This document shows, in pieces, positions 35,442 to 45,100 of a stretch of DNA of 64,000 nucleotides (position 1 is the first letter of the stretch; each line of letters begins with the position of its first letter). This DNA is from an uncultured Rhodospirillaceae bacterium (GTDB taxonomy: Bacteria > Pseudomonadota > Alphaproteobacteria > Azospirillales > Azospirillaceae). A model generated the notes under the pieces. That model ran no database searches. It worked only from the letters and a program-made list of their open reading frames with translations, and had not been told where the DNA came from. The position numbers and the translations under genes are program-made. The stretch is from assembly GCA_937927415.1 (NCBI GenBank), contig CALBDS010000031.1, positions 1 to 64,000 of the forward strand, read 5' to 3'.

Positions 35442-35740
35442 TGGTGTCCGCGGCGGGATTCGAACCCACGGCCCCAGGATTCATACCACTTCGGCTTTCA
35501 CCGCCGCCTGTCGGCGTTCGTGGTCTGGACTGTCCCTTCACCCTAGGCCCGATCAGCCCTTAGGCGCTGCCCATCCAGTCTCTACACCTTCCCCCGCGGG
35601 GGCTTGGCTCGGGATTGGCAAGGTGCCGTTGCTGCACCGTAGCGTTCCCCGACTTTGAGCAGATCCGTTGCGCCGTTTCCAAACGCAACGCCCAATTTGA
35701 TTTAGGAATCCTGTGCTCTATCCTGCTGAGCTACGCGGAC
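35442..35740 (-). tRNA. tRNA-Arg(CCU) split by a group I intron
   Basis: The 5' exon, 35740-35704 (37 nt), gives the acceptor GTCCGCG, the D arm and an anticodon stem-loop ending TTCCT. The 3' exon, 35481-35442 (40 nt), gives AA, TCCTG, the T arm (GTGGG TTCGAAT CCCGC), the acceptor CGCGGAC, and an encoded ACCA. Joined, they form a normal 77-nt cloverleaf with anticodon CCT. The break follows T36. CCA is genomically encoded. Confidence 0.95.
35482..35703 (-). ncRNA. self-splicing group I intron in tRNA-Arg(CCU)
   Basis: The 222-nt insert begins right after the U of the anticodon, as required for the U-G pair of P1, and ends in G. It contains a P2-like stem (GTTGCG ... CGCAAC), a GC-rich P5/P6-like hairpin, and the catalytic core signatures AGAGACTGGATGGGC and GTGAAGGGACAGTCCAGACC, with GACTG/CAGTC forming P7. 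No open frame is inside. Tiny introns of this kind are known in tRNA-Arg(CCU) of Agrobacterium and tRNA-Ile of Azoarcus. Confidence 0.93.
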
Positions 35741-35806
35741 ACAACCTTCGTCGCGCGGGCGGGTAATCCCATCCGTACGATGCGGCGCATCATACCGGGC
35801 GGCAGC

Positions 35807-35840
35807 GGCACCGGCAACCCCGGATCGGGGTGCCGGTGCC
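35807..35840 (-). terminator. long GC hairpin closing the NRPS-PKS operon
   Basis: A 10-bp stem (GGCACCGGCA / TGCCGGTGCC) stacks on a 5-bp stem (CCCCG / CGGGG) with a GAT loop and one bulged A. It starts 8 bases past the stop of the CmlA-like gene and separates the operon from the tRNA. There is no T-run. Confidence 0.6.
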
Positions 35841-35848
35841 GTAATCCG

Positions 35849-37438
35849 CTACAACCAGCCCTCGGCCTGTCCATACAGCCGTTCGGCGGGGATGCCCATA
35901 TCCTCGCACGCCGCCACCAGGGCGCTGGAATTGCGCATGGGCGGGGTGCTTTCGTCCGGCTCGATGCTGGAGATGAATTTCAGCCACGGCTCCATGCCCA
36001 TGGCATAGACGAACACCTGATCGCAGCCCAGGCTGCGGATCGCCTGCATCGCCCGCGGAAAGTCGGAGCCGTTGAGCCGGCGCGACTGGTCCTTCGTCCG
36101 TTCCGGCGGCCACGGCAGCAGCGGCCCGTACAGCCAGCTCAGCGGCGCGCCCGCGCATTCCATGCCGATGAACAGCGCGTCCACCCGCGGAACCAGCGGG
36201 CGGATCAGGTCGTACAGGCGCGGTTCCAGATTGTTGCTGTCGGCGGCGAACAGCATCGTGCCGCCGCCCGCTTCCACCAGCCATGCCGCCTTGGTGCGGA
36301 TGTCGAGGTCGGAATGCTCGCCCAGGAAGGGCATGGCGGTCAGCCGCAGGTCGCCGTGCCCGACGGACTCGAACGAATCCAGCTCCACCACATTGGCGAA
36401 GCCCGCCGCCCGCAGCGCCAGCTTCAAAGACGGATCGGCCAGCCCGCCGCCGCCCGCCGGCACCACGACGGTGCCGATCTTCCACCGCAGCGCCAGCAGG
36501 GTTTCCAGCAGCACATGGTCCTGATGGTTGTGGGTCAGCAGCACATAGTCGATGCGTTCGGGCAGGTCGGCCAGGGTGAAGCGTTCGGGATCGGCGCCGC
36601 ATTCATAGGCGACGATGGGATCGACCAGGGCGTTGGTGCCGTCCGGCGCTTCGACCAGCACGCAGGCATGGCCGAAATAGCGCCAGCGGGTGGCCCCGGC
36701 GCGCGGTGGCGGCGGGGCGGTGGCGGGGGTTTCCACCAGAAAACCGCGGAACAGGTCGGCGTCGGCCCCGCTCAGCCCCAGCCGGTCGAGCACGGCCCCC
36801 GCCGGTTGCGGCTGGCTGCGCAGGCGGGCCAGCAGGTCATAGGCGTCGTCGGCGAAGGGCCGTTCCAACTCCACCGCGTCGGCCCGACGCAGGCGCGGCG
36901 TGCTGAGCGCGAAGGCCCGCAGGTCGCTGGCCGTGCGGTGGATCATCGCCCCCTGGACCGAGGGATCGTAAAGCGGCGTGCGGTACAGCAGCGGCTCGAT
37001 CACCCGCAGGTCGGGGGCGCCGCCGATGGTGTAGGTCAGTTCCACGAACCCCCGCACCGGGTCGGGCAGGGCGGGGTAGAGGGATTCCATGGCGTGGCCG
37101 TCGGCGCGTTCCACCACCAGGCGCACGGCATCGCGCAGGGCTTCGCCGAACAGGATCGGACGCGCCTGCTTTTCCCGCGTTTCGGCGGCCAGGGCGCGGA
37201 TGGCGTCCACGCAGCCCACGGGCAGGTCGAGGAAGGGACCGCCGCGTAAGGCGGGGTTCTGCGCCGCCGCCGCATGGACCTCCGGCGCCTCCAGAAAGGA
37301 GTCCATCAGCCGCAGGTGGCGGAAGGCGACGTTCATCGCCGTGGTCGCCGGGGAAATCAGGTGGGTCCAGGCGTACCAGCGCGCCACCAGCGGTTCGACC
37401 ACCACGTCGGGGCGCAGGGTGACCAAGGCGTTGTTCAT
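35849..37438 (-). CDS. CmlA-family diiron beta-hydroxylase for NRPS-bound amino acid
   Basis: The 529-aa protein has a helical N-terminal domain (about 1-245) followed by a metallo-beta-lactamase fold. The ligand set is H303, H305, D307, H308 (THNHQDH), E374 (GEHSD) and D400 (FAADSNN). Length and positions track the chloramphenicol enzyme CmlA (H305, H307, D309, H310, E377, D403 as I recall them), a diiron oxygenase that beta-hydroxylates an aminoacyl-carrier-protein intermediate. The NRPS operon is therefore a natural partner, the Phe-type module being the likely target. A plain hydrolase is less likely because of the large N-terminal domain. It is the last operon gene, 17 bases after the exporter. 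Confidence 0.85.
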   Translation of the reverse strand: MNNALVTLRPDVVVEPLVARWYAWTHLISPATTAMNVAFRHLRLMDSFLEAPEVHAAAAQNPALRGGPFLDLPVGCVDAIRALAAETREKQARPILFGEALRDAVRLVVERADGHAMESLYPALPDPVRGFVELTYTIGGAPDLRVIEPLLYRTPLYDPSVQGAMIHRTASDLRAFALSTPRLRRADAVELERPFADDAYDLLARLRSQPQPAGAVLDRLGLSGADADLFRGFLVETPATAPPPPRAGATRWRYFGHACVLVEAPDGTNALVDPIVAYECGADPERFTLADLPERIDYVLLTHNHQDHVLLETLLALRWKIGTVVVPAGGGGLADPSLKLALRAAGFANVVELDSFESVGHGDLRLTAMPFLGEHSDLDIRTKAAWLVEAGGGTMLFAADSNNLEPRLYDLIRPLVPRVDALFIGMECAGAPLSWLYGPLLPWPPERTKDQSRRLNGSDFPRAMQAIRSLGCDQVFVYAMGMEPWLKFISSIEPDESTPPMRNSSALVAACEDMGIPAERLYGQAEGWL

Positions 37439-37455
37439 GGGTGATCGTCCTCCGG

Positions 37456-39111
37456 TCAGGGGGATGCGGGCAGGTGGTACGGTTCGATGCGGCCGTATTC
37501 CATCTTCACCAGCCGGTCGGCGTGGTGAAGGAAATGCTCGTCGTGGGTTACGGCGATCACCGTCTTGCCCTGGCGTTTCAGGTCGGGCAGCAGGGTTTCA
37601 TAGAAGTAGCGGCGGAACTGCGGGTCCTGGTCGGCGGCCCATTCGTCGAAGATCATCACCGGGCGGTTTTCCAGCAGCGCCACCACCAGCGCCAGCCGCT
37701 TGCGCTGGCCGGTGGACAGGTCGAGCGTGCTGAACCCTTCCCCCTCGAACCGGGTCTTGTTCTCGATGCGCATCAGCTGGAGCAGCGATTCCACCATCGC
37801 CGGGTCGATGGCGTCGGCACCGTCCAGCGTCTTGAACAGGTAGAAGTCGGTGAAGATGGCCGAAAACAGGGAGCGGTAGGCCTGCACATCCACCGGCAGC
37901 ACCGTCCGCCCGTCCACCAGAATGTGCCCGCCGTCGGGGTGGTAGAGCGCGCACAGCAGCTTCAGCAGCGTGCTCTTGCCGCTGCCGTTGCCGCCGGTGA
38001 TGAACAGGATCTCCCCCCGCTGGACGGTCAGGTTCAGCGGCCCCACCTCGAACCGTTCGGCGGTGCCGCGGTACTGGAAATCCACGTTGCGCAGTTCGAT
38101 GGTGGTGAAATCGGCAAAACGCCCCGGTTCCGGCGGCGACGGCGGCGGTGTCTGGCGGCGCAGCCGGTCCAGGTCGGCTTCCAGCCCGGCGATTTCGGTG
38201 GCGGCCAGCGTCGCCTTGGCCCACGCCGGAATGCCGGCCACCACGGTGGCGGTGGGGCCGATGACGAACAGCACGATGGCGGTCAGCCGCATGATGTCCG
38301 ACGACGCGCTGGGCTGGTAATTGGGGCCGATGAACACCAGCACCCCCAACAGCGCGTAGAACAGGCTGTAGGCGAAGATGTAGTTGGTGTTGAACATGTC
38401 GGCGCTCAACACCTTCAACTTGCGCACCGCAGACGCCGCGGCGGCGATCCGCTCGAACAGGGCGTTGCTGCGGCCCAGATTGAGCTTCAGTTCCTTGAAC
38501 CCGCCGATCAGGTCGCCGATGGCCTCGAAAAACGCCATCTCGTGGCCCGAGGCTTCGCGCATCCGGGCGTTCACCTCGCCCGAACGGTGGAAATAGGTCA
38601 TCAGCCCGCCGCCGATCAGCAGCACCGTCAGGACGAAGGCGGGAATCGACACGCTGGCCAGATAAAGGGCGGTGAAGACCACCAGTGCCGCCGATTGCAG
38701 CGACGCCGCCAGCACCCCGGCGGCGTCGGAGATCACCGCCGTCTGCTGCGTCAGCCGGTTATAGACCGCGGTGTTGTCCATCTGGTTCAGGCCCATCAGG
38801 TCCAGTGACCGCAGCTTGCCGGCGATGCGCACGCGCGCACGTTCCACCGCATCCTCGAACATCACGGTCACGCGGTTGAAGCACGAGCGGAACCCGATGG
38901 CGTACAGGATGAACAGCAGGATGAACTGCAGCATGTCGAAAAAGCCGCCGCCCTTCACCGCCGCGGTGTTGGTCACCATCAGCAGCATGGCGTTGGCGAT
39001 CCCCGATGCCGACGCGATCAGCAGAATGCTGCGCCGCTCGGCCCGCGTGGGACCGAGGAAGCGCAGCAACGGCGATCCGGTGGGCACCGGCGTTTCCACC
39101 AGAGCCGTCAT
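37456..39111 (-). CDS. cyclic-peptide-type ABC exporter (SyrD/PvdE family)
   Basis: The 551-aa protein is a half-transporter with six membrane helices (about 25-315) fused to an ATPase. Walker A is GGNGSGKST near residue 372. The signature is LSTGQRKRLAL and Walker B is MIFDEWAADQDP, both in the variant form of the SyrD/PvdE group, which exports NRPS peptides or siderophore precursors to the periplasm or outside. The ATG overlaps the NRPS stop (ATGA), so export is coupled to synthesis. Confidence 0.9.
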   Translation of the reverse strand: MTALVETPVPTGSPLLRFLGPTRAERRSILLIASASGIANAMLLMVTNTAAVKGGGFFDMLQFILLFILYAIGFRSCFNRVTVMFEDAVERARVRIAGKLRSLDLMGLNQMDNTAVYNRLTQQTAVISDAAGVLAASLQSAALVVFTALYLASVSIPAFVLTVLLIGGGLMTYFHRSGEVNARMREASGHEMAFFEAIGDLIGGFKELKLNLGRSNALFERIAAAASAVRKLKVLSADMFNTNYIFAYSLFYALLGVLVFIGPNYQPSASSDIMRLTAIVLFVIGPTATVVAGIPAWAKATLAATEIAGLEADLDRLRRQTPPPSPPEPGRFADFTTIELRNVDFQYRGTAERFEVGPLNLTVQRGEILFITGGNGSGKSTLLKLLCALYHPDGGHILVDGRTVLPVDVQAYRSLFSAIFTDFYLFKTLDGADAIDPAMVESLLQLMRIENKTRFEGEGFSTLDLSTGQRKRLALVVALLENRPVMIFDEWAADQDPQFRRYFYETLLPDLKRQGKTVIAVTHDEHFLHHADRLVKMEYGRIEPYHLPASP

Positions 39112-42100
39112 TCGGTGCGGCCCCCGGCAACGGCGGCAAGGCGGTCGATGAAGCGGTCCAGAATTCCCTCCACGGTGGCGGCGTCGGCCAGGGCGGTGTC
39201 GTAGACGGCGGCCACCACCAGGGAGTCACCGGGCACCACCTCCAGATTGAGCGGATAGTGCCAGTCGTCGATCATGGTCACGTCGGCAAAGCGCAACGCC
39301 TCGCCATCCCCCTTGCCCGCCGGGTAGGTCTGGACGCGCAAGGTGGTGGTGAACGGGGCCTGTCCCGGCGGCAGCCCCGCGGCCTCCGCCACCGCCGCCA
39401 GCGGTGCGTGGGCGTGGGGAAGCTGGGCCGTCCGGCGGCGCTGCAACCCGGCCAGCCACGCCGGCAGCGGCGTGGCACCGGGCAGGGCGGTGCGCAGCGG
39501 CAGCGTGTTGATGAGCGGACCGATCATGGATTCCACCCCCGCCAGATCCGGCGGGCGCAGGGCGGCGGTCACGCCGAACACCACGTCGTCGCTGCCGGTG
39601 TGCTGCCCCAGCAGCAGCGCCCAGGCCCCCATCACCGTCACCGGCACCGTCAGCCGGTTGCGGCGGGCAAAGGCGGTCAGCGCCCGCCCGATGTCCGGCG
39701 GCGGGCGGCGCACCGCTTCGGCAAAGCGCCGGCCGGCACCCGCGGCGGTGGGGGGCCAGGACAGGGCGGCGGGCGCCAGCCCGGCCAGTTCGCCGGCCCA
39801 GAAGCCGCGGGCCGCCGCCCCGTCCTGGCGGGCCAGCCAGCCGAGGAAGTCGCGGAAATCGGGGGCGGGCTTGGACGACGGGCTGCCGGCGTAGGCCGTC
39901 CGCACCTCGTCCAGCAGCATCGGCATCGACCAGCCGTCCAGCAGCAGGTGATGGTGGGTCCACAGGAAGCGGTAACCGCCCTCCGGCATCCGCGCCAGGG
40001 TGAAGCGCATCAGCGGCGGGGTGGCGGGGTCGAACCCGGTGCTGCGGTCCTCGTCCTTCCACGCCGCGAAACGGGCCTCGGCCGCGGCGGGGGAAAGGCC
40101 GCTCCAATCCTCCAGCCGCCAGGGGGCTGTGATCCGGCCGGGGAAACGCTGGGCGCGGGTGCCGTCCGGCCCGGCGGCGAAACCGGCACGCAGGGCGGAA
40201 TGGCGGTCCAGCACCCGCTGCCACGCCGCCTGAAACGCCGGGATGTCCAGATCCGCCGTCAGGGTGGCGGCAAGCTGGACCACATAGGCCACGCTGTCGG
40301 GGACGGCCAGGGCATGGGCCAGCATCGCCGCCTGCTGCGGGGCCACCGGATGGGGCGTGTCGCCGGCATCGGTCGCCGCCGGGTCGGGGGCATCCTCCAC
40401 CAGGGCGGCAAGGGCCGTGTCGAAGGCGTCGGCCAGCCGCTCCACCACCGCGGGGTCGGTCTGGCGCGGGTCATAGGTCCAATCCACCCGCAACTGCCCG
40501 TCGATGACCAGGGCCGCCACCTCCAGCCGGTAGGGGCGGGGGGTGGTGGGGGCGAAGCCGGGGCCTTCGGATTCCGCCGCCGGGCGCACCGGCACCGCGG
40601 CGGGCCACGACTGGTCCCATTGGCCCAGATAGTTGAACACCACCTCCGCCGGTTCCAGGGCCGCCAGTGCATCGCGCACCGCCGGGGTCTTCGACAGGGC
40701 GCGCAGGGCGCCGAAGGCGAAACCGCGGCCCGGCTGGGCGGCCAGCGCGTCACGCACCGCCTTCAGCGTGGCGGGCAGGGCGGCGGTGGCCGGGGCGGGC
40801 AGCACCGCCGGGGCGATGGTGGTGAACCAGCCCACCGTGCGCGTCAGATCCACGCCCGGCACCGGGGCGTCGCGCCCGTGCCCTTCCAGATCCACCAGCA
40901 GCGCGTCACCGCCCAGGGTCCGGGTGGCGGCGGTGGCGAGCGCGGCCAGCAGCGCGTCCTGCGCCGCAGCCCCCGTGCGCTTGGGCAGGGTGCGCAGCAG
41001 CGCCTCGGTCAGCGGGGCGGGGTAGCGGCGTTCCAGCCGCACGGCGTCCCCCACCGTGCTGGTCACCCCGTCGGCCGCGTGGGGCAGGCGGGCCAGCGGC
41101 GGGCGCGGTTTCAGCCAGAAGGCGGCATCCCGCTCCAGCGCCGGGGTGGCGGCGGTGTCGGCCACCCGCTCCGCCCACTGGCGGAACGTGCTGGTGCGCG
41201 CCGGCAGGCGGATGGCGCCGGATGCCGCCTGCACATAGCCGTCGAACAGGTCGTCCAGCAGGAACCGCCACGACACCGCGTCGATGCCCAGATGATGGGC
41301 GGCGACCAGCAGCCGCGCCCGCTGCCCCGGCCCCAGCCGCAGCAGCGCCAGCCGCAGCAGCGGCCCGGTGGCGAGGTTGAAGCCGGTCTGGGCCGCCGCC
41401 GCCGCTTCGATGGCGTTGGTGGCCGCCGGGCCGGTCAGCGGCCCCAGATCCTGCACGCTCAGCAGGGGTGGGGCGGCATCCGCGGGCATCCGTTCCTGCA
41501 CCCAGCCCGCCGGTGTGCGGCTGACGCGCAGGCGCAGCGCGTCGTGATGGCGCAGCACCGCCTGCGCCGCCCGTTCCAGCCGGTCGGGGTCGAGGTCGCC
41601 CGGCACATCGAGCAGGAAGGCCTGGTTGTAGTGCTGCGGGTCGGGGGCGCCGAGGTCGAAGAACCAGTGCTGGATCGGCGTCAGCGGCACCGGCACGGGG
41701 GCATCGCTTTCGGGGTCTTCCGCCACCGGACCGGCGTTGCCCGCCTCCCCGATCAGGGCGGCGAGGGAGGCGACCGTCTGCTGTCCGGTGGTGAGAAGCT
41801 GGTTGAGGGTGATCGGCAGCCCGGCCTGATTGGCGCGGGCCACCACCTGGATCGCCAGGATGGAATCGCCGCCCAGGTCGAAGAAGGTGTCGTCCGGCCC
41901 CACCGTCTTCACCCCCAGCACCTGCGCCCAGATGTCGGCCAGCGCCCGTTCGGCGGCGGTGCGCGGCTCCCTGGCTTCGCCGTCCGCGGATGGGCGGGCG
42001 GCGGCGTCGGGATCGGGCAGCGCCTTGCGGTCGGTCTTGCCGTTGGGGGTCAGCGGCAGCGCCGCCATCACGGTGATCCGTGCCGGGATCATGTGTTCGG

Positions 42101-45100
42101 GCAGCCGGTCGCGCAGATGGGCGCGCAGCGCCGCCTCGTCCGCACCGCCGTCGGGGACGGCGGCATAGGCCAGCAGCCGCCCGCCGCGCACCACCGCCGC
42201 GGCGTTGCGCACCGCCGGGTGGGCGGCCAGCACCGCTTCCACCTCGCCCAGTTCGATGCGGAAGCCGCGCAGCTTCACCTGATGGTCGGTGCGGCCGATG
42301 AACTGGATCCGCCCGTCCTCCAGCCGGTAGCCCAGATCGCCTGTGCGGTAGAGCCGTTCGCCGTTCCAGGGGGCGGTGACGAAGCGTTCCGCCGTCAGGT
42401 CCGGGCGGTTGCGGTAGCCGCGCGCCAGACCGGCGCCGCCGATGTGCAACTCGCCCGGCACCCCCACGGGCACCGGCTCGCCGCGGGCGTCCAGCAGATG
42501 CACGTCGATGTTGGGCAGGGACCGCCCGATGGGCAGGCGCACGCCGTCGCCGCCCCCCTCGTCGGCGGTGGCGCAGACCGAGGATTCCGTGGGGCCATAG
42601 GCGTTGACGAATCGCCGCCCGGCCGCCCAGCGCCGCGCCAGATCGGGGGCGCAGGCCTCCCCCGCCACCACCAGCAGCCGCAGGGCGGGCAGCCCGGCGT
42701 CGGGCATCACCCCCAGGGCCGTGGGCGGCAGGGTCGCCGCCGTCACCCGCGCCGTTTCCAGGAAGCGGGCCAGATCGGGACCGGGGCGCGTGGATTCGGC
42801 ATCGGGCAGCAGCAGGGCCGCCCCGGCCCCCAGCGCCATGACGATTTCCCACACCGACGCATCGAAGGAGGGGGAGGCGAACTGCACCACCCGGTCCCCC
42901 GGCGTCAGGCCGAACAGGGTGCGCTGGGCCTGGATCAGGTTGCGCAGGCCCCCATGGGTGCTTTCCACCCCCTTGGGCGTGCCGGTCGAACCGGAGGTGT
43001 AGATGATATAGGCCACATCCGATTCCGCCACCGCCGGCGGCGTCCAGACGGGCGGCTCCGCGGCGGGCGTGCGGTTGAGGTCGATCACCGGCACCCCGGT
43101 GTCGGGCAGCGCCCCCATGGTGGAGGTGTCGGCCAGCACCAGCCGCGCGCCGCTGTCGGTCAGCATGAAGCGCAGCCGGTCCGCCGGATAGGCGGGGTCG
43201 AGCGGCACCACCGTCCCCCCCGCCTTCAGCACGGCGAGGAAGGCGACCGCCAGCCGGGCCGACCGGCGCAGGCACACGCCGACCGGCGTGCCCACCCCGA
43301 CGCCCGCCGCCGCCAGCCGGGCGGCCAGCGCGTCGGCGGCCAGGGCCAGAGCGCGGTAATCCAGGGCGGCGTCGTGCCCTTCCAGCGCCGGGGCGCCGGG
43401 CTGCACCGCCGCCCAATGGCCGGGCAGATCATGGGCGAAGGGGGTGGTGACCGGCACCGTGGGGCCGCGTCCGGCCGCCAGCAGGGCGGCGCGCTCGTCC
43501 CACCCCAGAATGCCGTGACGGGCCAGCGGCGCTTCGGGTGCCGCGGCCAGCGATGCCAGCAGGGCGCGCAGATGCGCCATCATCCGGCGGATGGCCCAGC
43601 CGGCGAAGCGGTGGGTGTCGTAATGCAGCGACAGACCCAGCGCCGGGCCGGGTTGGCAGGCGAGCGTCAGGGGGAAGTTGGTCCGCTCATAGGCCTGCAC
43701 GGCCGACAGGCGCAGCCCCCCCGCCTCCAGCGCCCCGGCGGTGGGGTAGTTCTGGAACAGGACCAGGCTTTGGAACAGTTCCGTCCCCGCCGGAACGGCG
43801 GAGGCGCGGGCGATCTCGGCCAGAGGCGTGGCGCCGAAGCGGTCGCGCTCCAGATGGCGGGCGAACAGTTGCTGCAGCCAGGGCAGGGCGCTGTCGTCCT
43901 CCGCCACCGCGACGCGGGCGGGCACGGTGTTGATGAGCATCCCCACCATGGTTTCCGCCCCCGCCAGTTCCGGCGGACGGCCCGAGACGGTGACCCCGAA
44001 CACCACGTCCCGCTGCCCGGTGTAGCGGTGCAGCAGCAAGGCCCAGGCGCCCTGAACGATGGTGCCCAGGGTGATGCGGCCCCGCTGGGCCAGCGCGGTC
44101 AGGGCGGCGGTTTCCGCCTCCCCCAGGTGGGTGTGCAGCACCGCCCCGCCGTCGGCGGGAATGTCCGCCGGATCGGGGGCAAGGCCGGGCAGGGTGATGG
44201 GGGTGGCATCCTCGATCCCCGCCAGCTCGTCCCGCCAGAAGGCATCCGCCTCGGCGGCGGTGTGGGTGGACAGCCAGCGGATGTAATCGCTGAACCGCGG
44301 CGCCGGGGGCAGGCCGGCGGGCGTGCCCGTCGCCGCCGCGCGGTACAGCGCGAACAACTCGCCCACCAGCACCGACACCGACCAGCCGTCCAGCAACAGG
44401 TGATGGGCGCTCCACACCAGTTCGTGGGTGGTGTCGGTGGTGCGCACCAGATGCACCCGCATCAGCGGCGGCTGGTCTAGGCGGAAGCCCTCCGCCCGGT
44501 CGGCGGCCAGCAGCGTCTCCATGCGGGCGGCCTGTTCGTCCGCGCTCAACCCGCGCCAGTCCGCATCCCGCCAGGGCAGATCCGCATGGGCGGCAAAGAC
44601 CTGCACCGGCTGCGGCACGTCCTGCCAGTGGAAGGCGGCGCGCAGGGATTCATGCCGTTCCAGCAGCGCCGCCCAGGCGGCGCGCAGCCGCCCCCCATCC
44701 AGCGGCCCGTCGAGGGTCAGGCGCAACTGGTCGAAATAGGTGTCGGGGTCGCGCAGGCTGTGGGCCAGCACTCCCTGTTGCAGCGGGGTCAGCGGCAGCG
44801 GGGCCGCCGCGGTTCCGGCGGCAGCGGCCAATTCCTCCAGTGCTGTGCGGGTGGCGTCGGCCAGGGCGTCCACCGCCGCGTCCGCCGCGGCCGGGAAGGT
44901 GAAATCGAGGCGCAGGCACCCACCCCACACCCCGGCGTTCAGTTCGATGGCGTGGCTGCGCCGGGCGCGCGGGCTGACCACCGTGCCCGCCGGCTCGTCC
45001 ACCGGCACGAAGCCGGTATCCGCCGCCGGGCCGTCCATCACGCCGAGATAATTGACCAGCAGGTCCGCGGGCGGCACCGCGGCCAGCGCGTCGCGCACCG

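Noticed and set aside
35849..37438. Beta-lactamase or lactonase resistance gene
   Set aside because: The metallo-hydrolase fold is preceded by a 245-residue domain and the ligands match CmlA, which fits a tailoring oxygenase better.
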